Source: Azospirillum canadense
GTDB taxonomy: Bacteria; Pseudomonadota; Alphaproteobacteria; Azospirillales; Azospirillaceae
Direction of reading: 5' to 3'
NCBI RefSeq assembly: GCF_025961225.1
Contig: NZ_JAOQNG010000001.1
Location: 347,001 to 411,000 of the forward strand
DNA: 64,000 nt
Shown in pieces: positions 29,889 to 42,876 of this stretch (its first letter is position 1; each line of letters begins with the position of its first letter). Both the position numbers and the translations under genes were made by a program. The notes under the pieces were generated by a model. The model made no database searches and had not been told where the DNA came from. It saw only the letters and a program-made list of their open reading frames with translations.

Positions 29889-32432
29889 ATGGACATGCTG
29901 ACGACGGAATTCATGCTCGGCCTGGCGCAGAACATCGGCCTGTTCGCCGTGGTCGTCATGGCGTTCCTGCAGATCCGCGCGCGCGCGCCGTCGCCGACGT
30001 CGCTGCTGGCGCAGGCCCTGCTCGGCCTGCTATTCGGCGGGGCGGCGATCCTCGGCATGGTCGACCCGATCCGCGTCGCCCCCGGCCTGTTCGTCGACGG
30101 GCGCAACGTCATCGTGGCGCTGGCCGGTCCCTTCGCCGGCCCCGCCGGGTGCGTCGTGGCGGCGCTGGCCGCCGGCGGCTTCCGCTGGTGGATGGGCGGA
30201 GCCGGCGCCGTCGCCGGTGTGGCGTCGCTGGCCGGGGCGTCGCTGGTCGGCATCGCCTTCCACGCCATCGCGCGGCGCCGCGGCGAATTCACCACCGGCC
30301 ACCTGTTGGCGCTCGCCGTCGCGGTGGCGGTGGCGTCTCCCGCCAGCTTCGCGCTGCTGCCGGACGACCTCGGCCGGCAGGCCTTGCGGGCGGTGCTGGT
30401 GCCCTTGCTTCTGGGCAACCTGCTCGGCACGCTGATCCTCGGCACCATGCTGCGCAAGGAGCGGCAGCGGCAGGACCTCACCCAGGCGCTGGCGGAGAGC
30501 CAGCGACGCTTCGCCGCGACCGCCGCGAACGTGCCGGGCGGCGTGTACCAGCGGGTGCTGACCAGCGACGGGCGGCTCGTCTACCCTTATGCCAGCCCCG
30601 GCGTCTTCCAGGTCTTCGGCGTTCCGGAAGCCCACCCGATCACGGTCGCCCTGCTGAAGGCCAGCGTCCACCCGGACGATTATCCGGGCCTGATGGCGTC
30701 GGTGATGCAGTCCGCCACGACGCTGGAGCCCTGGACCCACGAGTTCCGCGTGATCCGCGCCGACGACGGAAGCGAGCGCTGGCTGCGCGCGACCAGCCGC
30801 GTCTACCGCCGCGAGTCGGGGGAGGTGGTGTGGGACGGCATCATCCTCGACGTCACGGACAGCAAGCGCAACGAACAGGCGCTGATCCAGGCGCGGGTCG
30901 AGGCCGAGCAGGCCAGCCGCGCCAAGGCGGAGTTCCTGGCCGCCATGAGCCACGAGATGCGCACCCCGCTGAACGGCATCCTGGGCTTCACCCAACTCCT
31001 GCTCGACGGCGAGCTGTCGCCCTTGCAGCGCCGGCAGGCGACCCACGTGCGCGACGCCGGCCGCTTCCTGCTGACGGTGATCGACGACGTGCTGGACTTC
31101 TCCCGCATCGAGGCCGGGCGGCTCGACCTGCACGCCGTCGATTTCTCGCTGCGCGACCTGGTCGCCAGCTGCGAGGCGGTGCTGCGCCCGGACGCCGGGC
31201 GCAAGGGGCTGGCTCTGCACGTCTCCGTGGCGCCGGACGTGCCGGGCTGGCTGCGCGGCGATCCGGACCGGCTGCGCCAGGTGATCCTCAACCTGCTGGG
31301 CAACGCGGTGAAGTTCACCGAGCACGGCAGCGTGGCGCTGAGCGTGGTGAAGACGGCGGACACCCCCGACGGGACGAGCCTGACGGTCAGCGTCGTGGAC
31401 ACCGGGATCGGCATCGCCGAGGACCGGCAGGGCGAGCTGTTCCAGCGCTTCAGCCAGATCGACCGCTCGCGCGGGGGGACCGGCCTCGGCCTCGCCATCA
31501 GCCGCCGGCTGGTCGAGGTGATGGGCGGGGAGGTCGGGGTGCGGAGCCGTCCCGGCATCGGCTCCACCTTCTGGTTCACCCTGACGCTTCCGGCTTCGGC
31601 GCCGCCCGCCGACCGCGCCAACCCCTGCGCGCCGGAACTGCGGGCGCCGCGCAGGCCGGCGCGGATCCTGCTGGTCGAGGATCTGCCGATGAACCGCGAG
31701 CTGGCGGTTTCCATGCTGGCCGCGGTCGGCCACCGGGTGGACACGGCGGCCGACGGGCGGGAAGCGGTGGAGGCCGTGGCGCGCGGCGGCTACGACCTCA
31801 TCCTGATGGACGTGCAGATGCCGGTGATGGACGGGCTGGCCGCGACGGAAGCCATCCGGGCGCTGCCCCCGCCGCAGGGGAACGTCCCCATCCTGGCCAT
31901 GAGCGCCAGCGCCCTGCCGGCGGAGGTCGCGCGCTGCGTCGCCGCCGGCATGGACGGGCACGTCGCCAAGCCCATCGACCGCGCGGCCCTGCTGGACGCC
32001 ATCGACCGCCGCCTGACGGCGCGTCCAGCCGCGATTCCGTCCACTCCGAATCCGCCCCAGCCAGGTCCGCTGATGGCGGTCCTCGACCTGGACCACCTCC
32101 ACAGCATGCGCCGCGATATCGGGGAGGACGCCCTGGCCCGCCTCGTCGACTGCTTCCTCGCCGAGCTGCCGGGGCGTCTCGCCCGGCTGGAGCGCCCGGC
32201 CGACGATCCGGACGGCGCCGCCTTCGAGGCGCACGCGCTCATCTCGCTGGCCGCCAACGTCGGGCTGGCGGAGCTGTCGGCGCTGTCCCGGCAGCTGCAC
32301 ACCGCGATCCGCGCCGGCCGCCGGGACGAGGCCGAGGCGCTGGCGGTTCGAGTCGCCGCCTCCGCGGCCGCGGGCGTCTCGGCGCTCCGCCGTGCGCTTG
32401 CCCCGCCGTCTCCGCAAGCGGTCGGAGGCTGA
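29889..32432 (+). CDS. Hybrid histidine kinase (5TMR_LYT-PAS-HisKA-HATPase-REC-Hpt)
   Basis: An 847-residue membrane hybrid kinase. The N-terminal 5TM-5TMR_LYT-like sensor (about 1-195) contains VDGRNVIVALAGPFAGPAG and RWWMGGAG. A PAS domain (about 205-330) follows, then HisKA with His355 in MSHEMRTPLNG, HATPase_c with VVDTGIGIAED, a REC domain with Asp641 in LMDVQMPVMDG, and an Hpt-like end with His782 (AHALISLAANVG). The Hpt Lys-Gly after His is replaced by Ile-Ser, an unusual change. ATG 29889 or 29895 may start it. Target regulator is not obvious. Confidence 0.9.
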   Translation: MDMLTTEFMLGLAQNIGLFAVVVMAFLQIRARAPSPTSLLAQALLGLLFGGAAILGMVDPIRVAPGLFVDGRNVIVALAGPFAGPAGCVVAALAAGGFRWWMGGAGAVAGVASLAGASLVGIAFHAIARRRGEFTTGHLLALAVAVAVASPASFALLPDDLGRQALRAVLVPLLLGNLLGTLILGTMLRKERQRQDLTQALAESQRRFAATAANVPGGVYQRVLTSDGRLVYPYASPGVFQVFGVPEAHPITVALLKASVHPDDYPGLMASVMQSATTLEPWTHEFRVIRADDGSERWLRATSRVYRRESGEVVWDGIILDVTDSKRNEQALIQARVEAEQASRAKAEFLAAMSHEMRTPLNGILGFTQLLLDGELSPLQRRQATHVRDAGRFLLTVIDDVLDFSRIEAGRLDLHAVDFSLRDLVASCEAVLRPDAGRKGLALHVSVAPDVPGWLRGDPDRLRQVILNLLGNAVKFTEHGSVALSVVKTADTPDGTSLTVSVVDTGIGIAEDRQGELFQRFSQIDRSRGGTGLGLAISRRLVEVMGGEVGVRSRPGIGSTFWFTLTLPASAPPADRANPCAPELRAPRRPARILLVEDLPMNRELAVSMLAAVGHRVDTAADGREAVEAVARGGYDLILMDVQMPVMDGLAATEAIRALPPPQGNVPILAMSASALPAEVARCVAAGMDGHVAKPIDRAALLDAIDRRLTARPAAIPSTPNPPQPGPLMAVLDLDHLHSMRRDIGEDALARLVDCFLAELPGRLARLERPADDPDGAAFEAHALISLAANVGLAELSALSRQLHTAIRAGRRDEAEALAVRVAASAAAGVSALRRALAPPSPQAVGG

Positions 32433-32588
32433 CGCGGACCGAGGGAAACCGAAGAAGAGCGCTGCAAAGCGACGAAGTCACTTGCGGTTGCGGGGGTGGG
32501 GCCTCCATACTCTCCGCCGGCGGCGTCTTCATCGCCTTTGGCGTGCGGGAGCTGACGAACACCGGTGCGGATCTGACGGACTTCGGCA

Positions 32589-36347
<3,759 letters not shown>

Positions 36348-36353
36348 GGCGCC

Positions 36354-37274
36354 ATGATCGAAACGCGCCCCAAAATCCTCGTCGTCGACGACATCCCGTC
36401 CAACGTTCACGTGCTGAGCCGCATCCTGAAGGGCGAATACGACATCTATTTCGCCACCGATGGGGCAAAGGCCCTGGACCTCGTGCAGACCCGCCTGCCG
36501 GATCTGGTGCTGTTGGACATCATGATGCCGGGGATGGACGGCTACGAGGTGTGTGCGCGCATCAAGGCGGACCCGACCACCCGCGACATTCCGGTCATCT
36601 TCATCTCCGCCAAGAGCGAGGTGGAGGATGAGACCCAGGGTCTGGAAGCCGGCGCCATCGACTTCATCACCAAGCCGATCAGCCCGCCCATTGTGAAGGC
36701 CCGCGTGCGCAACCACCTGCTGCTGAAGCGGCAGGCCGACCTGCTGCGTGCCCTGTCCTTCATCGACGGGCTGACCGGCATCGCCAACCGCCGCCGCTTC
36801 GACGAAGCGCTGCTGCGCGAATGGCGGCGCTGCGCCCGCTCGCACCTGCCGCTGTCCCTGATCATGCTCGATGTCGATCACTTCAAGGCCTACAACGACC
36901 ATTACGGCCACCAAGCTGGCGACGAATGCCTGCGCGCGGTGGCCGGCCTGCTGGACGAGCAGGTGAAGCGGCCGGGCGACCTCGTCGCCCGCTACGGCGG
37001 GGAGGAGTTCGTCTGCCTGCTGCCGGAAACCGACGCGGACGGCGCGGCCTCCGTCGCGGAACGGCTGCGCGAGACGGTGGCCGGCCAGCGCCTGCCGCAC
37101 GCCCTCTCGCCCGTGGCCGACCACGTCACCATCAGCCTGGGAGTCGCCAGCGCGCTGCCCCAGACGGACTCGTCGCCGGACAGCCTGGCCCAGCTCGCCG
37201 ACCGGCTGCTCTACGAGGCCAAGCGGTCGGGCCGCAACCGTGTGCGCAGCGGCGGCGTCGACGTGCCGGCGTAA
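36354..37274 (+). CDS. Response regulator diguanylate cyclase (REC-GGDEF)
   Basis: A 306-residue cytoplasmic protein: REC domain (about 8-125) with phospho-acceptor Asp55 in LLDIMMPGMDGYEV and the switch Lys in ITKPI; GGDEF domain (about 140-300) with RYGGEEFVCLL (Gly215 to Phe219). An RxxD I-site (RPGD) precedes it. PleD-like in function but with a single REC. ATG 36354 is 6 nt after the hybrid kinase stop, suggesting it is the phosphorelay output converting the signal to cyclic di-GMP. Confidence 0.94.
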   Translation: MIETRPKILVVDDIPSNVHVLSRILKGEYDIYFATDGAKALDLVQTRLPDLVLLDIMMPGMDGYEVCARIKADPTTRDIPVIFISAKSEVEDETQGLEAGAIDFITKPISPPIVKARVRNHLLLKRQADLLRALSFIDGLTGIANRRRFDEALLREWRRCARSHLPLSLIMLDVDHFKAYNDHYGHQAGDECLRAVAGLLDEQVKRPGDLVARYGGEEFVCLLPETDADGAASVAERLRETVAGQRLPHALSPVADHVTISLGVASALPQTDSSPDSLAQLADRLLYEAKRSGRNRVRSGGVDVPA

Positions 37275-37292
37275 GGGCAAGGGGTGCCGATC

Positions 37293-38510
37293 ATGACGAG
37301 TGAACGCGGTTCCTTCCCGCCGCCGGTCGACGTCCGCGGGCGTGGCTTCCCGTCGCGGGCCGCCCTGGGCGACGTGCAGCGCTGGATCGACGCGCGGGCG
37401 GCTCTCCCGGTCCCCGAGTCGGTCCCCGTCGCCCAGGCGGCCGGGCGCGTCCTGACCGCCGCCCTGGCAGCGCCCGGCGACTGGCCCCCCGCCGACCGGG
37501 CCGTGCGCGACGGCGTGGCCGTGGCCTCGGCCGACACGCTGGGCGCCGGCTCCTACAACCCCGTTCCGCTTCTGAACGCGGTGCCCGTTTCGGCCGGCGC
37601 CCCCTTGCCGCCCGGCACCGACGCCGTGCTGCCGGTCGAGGCCGTGCAGATGGACGCCGGCTTCACGGAGGCGCTGGGCTCCGTCGCCCCCGGCGAGGGG
37701 GTGGAGCGGCGAGGCGACAGCCTGCGCGCCAGCGCCGTCCTGTGGGAGGCCGGGCGGGTCCTGCGCCCGCAGGACCTCGGCCTGCTCGCCGCCTTGGGGG
37801 TGGACACGGTCGCCGTGGCGGCGCAGCCGCGGGTTCGCATCCTGCTCGTCGGCGGGCCGCGCTCGGGTCCGGAGGTGCTGGGTGCGATGCTCGCTGCGCT
37901 GGTCGCGCGCGACGGCGGCGTTGCTGAACTGGTGGGGCCGCTGCCGGCCGAATCTCTTCTGACAGACCGGGGCGCGCTGGCCGCCGCCTGCGCCGCCCCC
38001 GGTGCCGACCTTCTCCTTCTGGCTGGGCGCAGCGGCGTGGGGGACGATGACCTGGCGCCCCTGGCGCTGGCCGACGCAGGAACGTTGGTCGCCCATGGCG
38101 TGGCCATGCGGCCCGGCGATTCGGCGGGCGTCGGGCTCGCCATGGGTGTGCCGGCGCTGCTGCTGCCGGGCGAGCCGATGGCCTGCCTGGCCGCCTACGA
38201 ACTGCTGGCCGGCCGCGCCGTGCGCCGTTCGGCTGGTCGCGATCCGGGGCTTCCCCACCGCAGGGTCGAGGCCCGGACCGCCCGCAAGCTGGTGTCGGAG
38301 ATCGGCTGCGCCGACCTCTACCGCGTCCGCTTCACCGCCGACGGCGCGGTGGAGCCGGTGGCCTCCCCGGCGCTGCCCGGCCTTGCCGGGGCGGTGCGCG
38401 CCGACGGCTTCGTGCTGATCCCCGCGGAGAGCGAGGGCTTTCCCGCCGGGTCGTCCGTGACCGTGCAGTGTTTTGACGGTACAACGACGTCATCGACGAG
38501 GAATTCTTAG
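37293..38510 (+). CDS. Degenerate MoeA-like molybdopterin protein
   Basis: A 405-residue MoeA-fold protein. MoeA inserts molybdate into adenylylated molybdopterin. Several conserved MoeA signatures are altered: the SxMDGYA region reads RAVRDGVAVASAD, TGDEL is replaced by VGGPRSG, GGVSVG by AGRSGVG (the following DD is kept), and LPGNPxS by LPGEPMA. This suggests lost or altered activity. ATG 37293 has AAGGGG 8 nt upstream. It is followed 11 nt later by a second MoeA gene, so it may act as a partner. Confidence 0.8.
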   Translation: MTSERGSFPPPVDVRGRGFPSRAALGDVQRWIDARAALPVPESVPVAQAAGRVLTAALAAPGDWPPADRAVRDGVAVASADTLGAGSYNPVPLLNAVPVSAGAPLPPGTDAVLPVEAVQMDAGFTEALGSVAPGEGVERRGDSLRASAVLWEAGRVLRPQDLGLLAALGVDTVAVAAQPRVRILLVGGPRSGPEVLGAMLAALVARDGGVAELVGPLPAESLLTDRGALAAACAAPGADLLLLAGRSGVGDDDLAPLALADAGTLVAHGVAMRPGDSAGVGLAMGVPALLLPGEPMACLAAYELLAGRAVRRSAGRDPGLPHRRVEARTARKLVSEIGCADLYRVRFTADGAVEPVASPALPGLAGAVRADGFVLIPAESEGFPAGSSVTVQCFDGTTTSSTRNS

Positions 38511-38521
38511 GGAGCAGGCGC

Positions 38522-40510
38522 GTGTCCAACGACGACATTCGGCGGGGGGACATCCGGCGATTCGTCGCCCAGGCGGCCCGGCAGGAGCAGTTTCTGGAGG
38601 TCGTCGGCCGCGACGAGGCGGAGGCGCGCTTCCGCCGCCACCTCGACCTGACGCCGATGGCGGCAGAGGTGGTGCCGCTCCACGCCGCGCTCGGCCGCGT
38701 GCTGGCGGAGGATGTCGTGGCCGCGGTGGACGTGCCGGGCTTCGACCGCTCCTCCGTCGACGGCTTCGCCGTGCGCGCCGCCGACACACAGGGGGCGGGA
38801 GAGGACACGCCGGTCGTGCTGCGCCTGAACGAGGAGGTGCTGTCCGCCGGCCGCGTGCCGGTGCTGACCGTGGAGCCCGGCACCGCCACGGTGATCGCGA
38901 CCGGCGGCATGCTCCCCCGCGGCGCCGACGCCGTGGTGATGGTGGAACACACCGATCCCCGCGACGAGGGCGCCCAGGAAAATATCGGGGCCCTGCTGGT
39001 GGAGGTGCGCAAGGCGGTGGTGCCCGGCGGCTTCGTCGCCGCTGCCGGCTCCGACATCGGGCGCGGCGAGACGGTGTACCACCGCGGCCAACCGCTGACC
39101 TCCCGCGAGATCGGCGTGCTGGCGGCCATCGGCCGGGCGGAGGTGCCGGTGGTGCGCCGTCCGCGCGTGGCGATCCTGTCCACCGGCGACGAAATCGTCG
39201 CCCCGGGCGAGCCGATCCGGCCCGGCGCCGTCTATGATTCCAACGGCGCCATCCTGGCCGCCGCGGTGGAGGAACTGGGCTGCGAACCGGTCCGGCTGGG
39301 CATCGCGCGGGACGAGGAGGAGACGCTGTCCCGCCTGTTCGAACAGGGCTTGGACTGCGACGCGCTCCTTCTGTCCGGCGGCACGTCCAAAGGGGCGGGC
39401 GACCTGTCCTACCGCATCGTCAGCCGGCTGACCGACCCCGGCGTCGTCGCGCACGGCGTGGCGCTGAAGCCCGGCAAGCCTCTGTGTCTGGCCGTAACGA
39501 AGGGAAAGCCGGTGGTCATCCTGCCGGGTTTCCCGACCTCGGCCATGTTCACCTTCCACGAGTTCGTGGCGCCGGTGCTCCGCGCCCTGGCCGGCCTGCC
39601 GCCCGCCGCGAAGGAGGCCGTGGCCGCAACGGTGCCCATGCGGCTGGGATCGGAACGGGGCCGAACCGAATATGTGATGGTGTCTCTGGTGCGCGGCGCG
39701 CAGGGGCTGGCCGCCTACCCGCTGTCCAAGGGGTCCGGCGCCGTGACCGCCTTCAGCGCCGCCGACGGCTTCATCGCCATCGACCCGCAGGCCGAAGCGC
39801 TGGAGGCCGGCACGCCCGTGTCGGTGCAGCGCATCGGCCGTGACACCAGCCCCGCCGACCTGATCGTGATCGGCAGCCACTGCGTCGGGCTGGACGTCCT
39901 CCTCGGCCGGCTGATCGGGGAAGGGCTGGCGGTCAAGGCGCTGAACGTCGGCTCCATGGGCGGCCTCGCCGCCGCCCGGCGCGGGGAGTGCGACGTCGCC
40001 GCCATCCACCTGATGGATCCGAAGACCGGCGACTACAACCGGCCGTTCCTGACCCCGGCGCTCGACCTCGTGTCCGGATACCGCCGCCTCCAGGGCATCG
40101 TCTTCCGCAAGGGCGACGGTCGTTTCGAAGGCAAAACGGCGGAAGCGGCAGGCCTCGCCGCGGCGCGCGACCCGGACTGCATCCTGGTCAACCGCAACGC
40201 CGGCAGCGGCACGCGCATCCTGACCGACCGCCTGCTGGGCGACGTCCGGCCGACCGGCTACTGGTCGCAGGCGAAGTCGCACAACGCCGTCGCCGTGGCC
40301 GTCGCCCAGGGCCGCGCCGATTGGGGCGTGGCGATCGAGAGTGTGGCGACGCTCTACGGCCTGGGCTTCCTGCCGCTGCAGGAGGAACACTACGACTTCG
40401 TCATCCCCAAGGACCGCCACGACCGCCCGGCGGTGCAGCGCTTCCTCGCCGCGCTGGAGGACGAGGGGGTGCGGGAAAGGCTGCGCGGGTTGGGGTTCAT
40501 GGTGGGGTGA
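38522..40510 (+). CDS. MoeA fused to periplasmic-binding-protein-like (PBP) domain
   Basis: A 662-residue fusion. Residues about 30-435 are MoeA, with FDRSSVDGFAVRAAD, STGDEIV, LLSGGTSKGAGD and ILPGFPTSAMF. Residues about 440-660 are a PBP-like domain (GLAVKALNVGSMGGLAAAR, then NRNAGSGTRILTDRLLG), thought to bind metal oxyanion or a regulator. This fusion is known in bacteria and probably handles molybdate or tungstate insertion. GTG 38522 has AGGGAG upstream. Likely co-transcribed with the degenerate MoeA. Confidence 0.9.
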   Translation: MSNDDIRRGDIRRFVAQAARQEQFLEVVGRDEAEARFRRHLDLTPMAAEVVPLHAALGRVLAEDVVAAVDVPGFDRSSVDGFAVRAADTQGAGEDTPVVLRLNEEVLSAGRVPVLTVEPGTATVIATGGMLPRGADAVVMVEHTDPRDEGAQENIGALLVEVRKAVVPGGFVAAAGSDIGRGETVYHRGQPLTSREIGVLAAIGRAEVPVVRRPRVAILSTGDEIVAPGEPIRPGAVYDSNGAILAAAVEELGCEPVRLGIARDEEETLSRLFEQGLDCDALLLSGGTSKGAGDLSYRIVSRLTDPGVVAHGVALKPGKPLCLAVTKGKPVVILPGFPTSAMFTFHEFVAPVLRALAGLPPAAKEAVAATVPMRLGSERGRTEYVMVSLVRGAQGLAAYPLSKGSGAVTAFSAADGFIAIDPQAEALEAGTPVSVQRIGRDTSPADLIVIGSHCVGLDVLLGRLIGEGLAVKALNVGSMGGLAAARRGECDVAAIHLMDPKTGDYNRPFLTPALDLVSGYRRLQGIVFRKGDGRFEGKTAEAAGLAAARDPDCILVNRNAGSGTRILTDRLLGDVRPTGYWSQAKSHNAVAVAVAQGRADWGVAIESVATLYGLGFLPLQEEHYDFVIPKDRHDRPAVQRFLAALEDEGVRERLRGLGFMVG

Positions 40511-40523
40511 TTGTGTGTGTGGC

Positions 40524-40603
40524 GTGGTTGCGCTGGGCCCCCCTCCCAACCTCCCCCCGTCGAAGATGGGGGGAGGGTTAAGGTGGGGGCCCAACGCGAC
40601 CAC
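40524..40603. repeat. GC-rich intergenic palindromic element, copy 2
   Basis: An 80-bp imperfect palindrome: outer arm near GTGGTTGCGCTGGGCCCCC (40524-40542) and its near-complement at 40585-40603, with CCCTCC/GGAGGG inner arms. It lies just after the MoeA-PBP stop and before the convergent pirin gene. Confidence 0.8.
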
Positions 40604-40623
40604 CCCCACCCCCACCCCCATCA

Positions 40624-41514
40624 TCATTTTTCCGGCAACGGAATGAACTCCGTCTCTCCCGGCACCGTGTCAAATTTGCCGGCCTTCCAGTCGGCCTTAG
40701 CCTGTTCGATGCGGTCTTGGGAGCTGGAGACGAAGTTCCACCAGATATGGCGCGGGCCATCCATCACAGCACCACCCAGCAGAATCAGCCGGGCGTCGGT
40801 CTCCGCCTCCACGGTCGCGGGCTCGCCGGGGCGCAGCACCAGCAGGCGGCCGGCCTCGAACCGGTCGCCGAAGATCGTTACGGTCCCGTCCGCGATGTAC
40901 AGCGCACGTTCCTCCGTCACGCAATCGACGGGCAGGCGGGCGCCAGCGTCCATCACGACGTCGACGTACAGCGTGTCCCAGAGCAGCGGCGTCGGCGCGC
41001 GTACGCCGTACGCCTCGCCGGCGACGACGCGCAGGCGCTTGCCTTCGCCCTCGACCACCGGCAGCTCGTCGGCGCCGAGATGGACGAAGCCGGGGTCCGT
41101 CTCCTCGTGGGTGTGTGGCAAGGCGACCCAGGACTGGATGCCGGACAGCAGGCGGTCGCGCCCGCGCTCGCCGGCGGCGGAACGCTCGGAATGGGCGATG
41201 CCGCGCCCGGCGGTCATCCAGTTCACCTCGCCCGGCCGGATCGGCAGGACGGTGCCCAGGCTGTCGCGGTGCAGGATCTCGCCGTCGAACAGGTAGGTGA
41301 CGGTGGCCAGCCCGATGTGCGGGTGCGGGCGTACGTCGATCCCGTGGCCGGCCTTCAGCACGGCCGGCCCCATCTGGTCGAGGAAGACGAAGGGTCCGAC
41401 CATCCGCTTGCGGACAGAGGGCAGGGCGCGCCGCACCTCAAAGCCGCCGATGTCGCTGGTCCGCGGAACGACCACAGTCTCCAGCCAGCCCTCCGGCGTT
41501 GCCGGTCCACTCAT
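40624..41514 (-). CDS. Pirin family protein (1)
   Basis: A 296-residue cupin-fold pirin. The N-terminal cupin has the metal-binding pattern HPHIGLATVTYLFDGEILHRD and, further on, NWMTAGRGIAHSE. Some pirins have quercetinase activity; others act in redox sensing, and which applies here is unknown. ATG 41514 has GGGGAGG upstream. A second pirin is at 58038, from a different subgroup. Confidence 0.9.
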   Translation of the reverse strand: MSGPATPEGWLETVVVPRTSDIGGFEVRRALPSVRKRMVGPFVFLDQMGPAVLKAGHGIDVRPHPHIGLATVTYLFDGEILHRDSLGTVLPIRPGEVNWMTAGRGIAHSERSAAGERGRDRLLSGIQSWVALPHTHEETDPGFVHLGADELPVVEGEGKRLRVVAGEAYGVRAPTPLLWDTLYVDVVMDAGARLPVDCVTEERALYIADGTVTIFGDRFEAGRLLVLRPGEPATVEAETDARLILLGGAVMDGPRHIWWNFVSSSQDRIEQAKADWKAGKFDTVPGETEFIPLPEK

Positions 41515-41602
41515 GTCAGCCTCCCCTTTGCCTTGTCTGTTCGATCCCCGCGTTCAGGAAAGTGGGGGCGAAGGACGGCGAAGGGGAGGGGTGGGGAAAG
41601 GC

Positions 41603-41872
41603 TCAGTGCTGAGTCGTGGAACTGCCGCACCCACCGCCGCCCCCGCAGCCGCAGCCGCCGGCCGGGGCGGTGACGTGGATGGCGCCGCGCGCCGTGGCGA
41701 GCAGCAGGTCGACGGGCAGCCCGGTGGCCTTGGCGAGGTCGCCCAGGCTGGCGCTGTCCGGCACGCCGACGCCGGGGTTGAAGACGGGGTGGATCTGCGC
41801 CAACCGGCCCATCGCCAGCGGGTCCCAGGCGTTCAGCGTGGCGAGCGTGGTGTCGGCGGAAAGGTCGTCCAT
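41603..41872 (-). CDS. Small protein with Gly/Cys-rich tail, DUF542/DUF1858-like
   Basis: An 89-residue protein. The N-terminal part (TLATLNAWDPLAMGRLAQI... SLGDLAKATGLPVDLLLATA) resembles the short helical DUF1858/DUF542 (ScdA N-terminal) domain, although the usual Cys is absent. The tail GGCGCGGGGGCGSS has three Cys and could bind metal. Start ATG 41872. It lies downstream of tRNA-Ala and upstream of the pirin gene. Confidence 0.6.
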   Translation of the reverse strand: MDDLSADTTLATLNAWDPLAMGRLAQIHPVFNPGVGVPDSASLGDLAKATGLPVDLLLATARGAIHVTAPAGGCGCGGGGGCGSSTTQH

Positions 41873-41919
41873 CGGGGCGTCCGTCCTGCAAAAAGTTGGG
41901 GTTCGGTCATCTGAAACGA

Positions 41920-41953
41920 CGAAGGGCCCGCGCTGTGCAGCGCAGGCCCTTCG
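41920..41953 (-). terminator. Terminator after tRNA-Ala
   Basis: A long hairpin (arm CGAAGGGCC at 41920-41928 pairing 41945-41953, plus an inner GCGCTG/CAGCGC stem) sits 4 nt after the tRNA 3' end on the minus strand. The T tract after it is weak. Confidence 0.75.
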
Positions 41954-41957
41954 AACT

Positions 41958-42033
<76 letters not shown>

Positions 42034-42215
42034 GAAACTCTGGGACGCTTGCCCTCATCTGACCGATGCGGCCGGCGTTTTTTCCGTCAGCCGGCCTTGC
42101 GGCCGGCGTTGGTGGAGCGGGATATTGGTCAGGACAGGGGTGCGATGCAAGCGAAAAATTCGACCCCGTCCCAACTTTTTCCGCTCCTCCGGAAGCGCGC
42201 CCAAAGGCGTTGGTC

Positions 42216-42611
42216 TTAGCGCTCTTCCTCGTCCTCTCCCTCGACGTCGACGACCTCGTCCATGTCGTCTTCGCCCAGTTCCGAGGTGTCCTCGATCAGG
42301 ACGTCGTCCTCGTCCTCGGCGGCCTCGTCGCCTTCCTCGATGTCCTCGACGGAGACGTCGTCCTCGACTTCATCGAGATCGGCGGCCTCCTCGTCCTCGG
42401 TCTCCGTCTCGACCTCGTCGTCCCCGGTGACCACCGGGGCCTTCTTGACGTCGTCGACCGGCGCCGGGCGCGCCTTGCGGGACTTCAGCAACGCCTCGGG
42501 ATCGAACTGCGCCCCGCAGCTCGGGCACACCGGCGGGTCCTTGCGCAGATCGTAATAGCGCGCGCCACAGCTCGGGCAGATGCGCTTGACGCCCCATTCG
42601 GGTTTGGCCAC
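42216..42611 (-). CDS. FYDLN acid domain protein (TIGR02300 family)
   Basis: A 131-residue alphaproteobacterial protein. The N terminus has a zinc ribbon with two CPSCG motifs and the family YYDLRKDP sequence; the remaining three-quarters is very acidic (Asp/Glu). The function is unknown. GTG 42611 has GGAGG upstream. It is divergent from aroA, as usual for this family, and shares the promoter region. Confidence 0.93.
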   Translation of the reverse strand: MAKPEWGVKRICPSCGARYYDLRKDPPVCPSCGAQFDPEALLKSRKARPAPVDDVKKAPVVTGDDEVETETEDEEAADLDEVEDDVSVEDIEEGDEAAEDEDDVLIEDTSELGEDDMDEVVDVEGEDEEER

Positions 42612-42812
42612 GCCTCGTCCTCCGTCACGTTCCTAGAGAATGTCCACTACGGGAATATCAAGCCGCGCCCTTTGCCACGCCCGCGGGCGCTTGTCAAAAA
42701 AAAGTTCGAGGTGCCCGCCCAGGTCTGTTGGCTCGTCTGTTGGCGCGCCCGCCGCCGAACCGTGTTTTCGGGGTGCGCCCCCTCGCATCGCCGTCACCTC
42801 TGTGATAGGTAC

Positions 42813-42842
42813 TCCGGCCGAATCCATTCCGGCCGAATCCAA
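42813..42842. repeat. 15-bp direct repeat upstream of aroA
   Basis: TCCGGCCGAATCCAT (42813-42827) is followed directly by TCCGGCCGAATCCAA (42828-42842), differing only in the final base. It lies 35 nt before the aroA start, in the aroA/FYDLN promoter region. Confidence 0.75.
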
Positions 42843-42876
42843 TTGGTTCGTCCATTCCGTTTCGGGGAGCCCTCCC

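Noticed and set aside
42091..42111. GCCGGC hairpin taken as a terminator
   Set aside because: Neither strand has a T tract after it; likely chance in GC-rich DNA.
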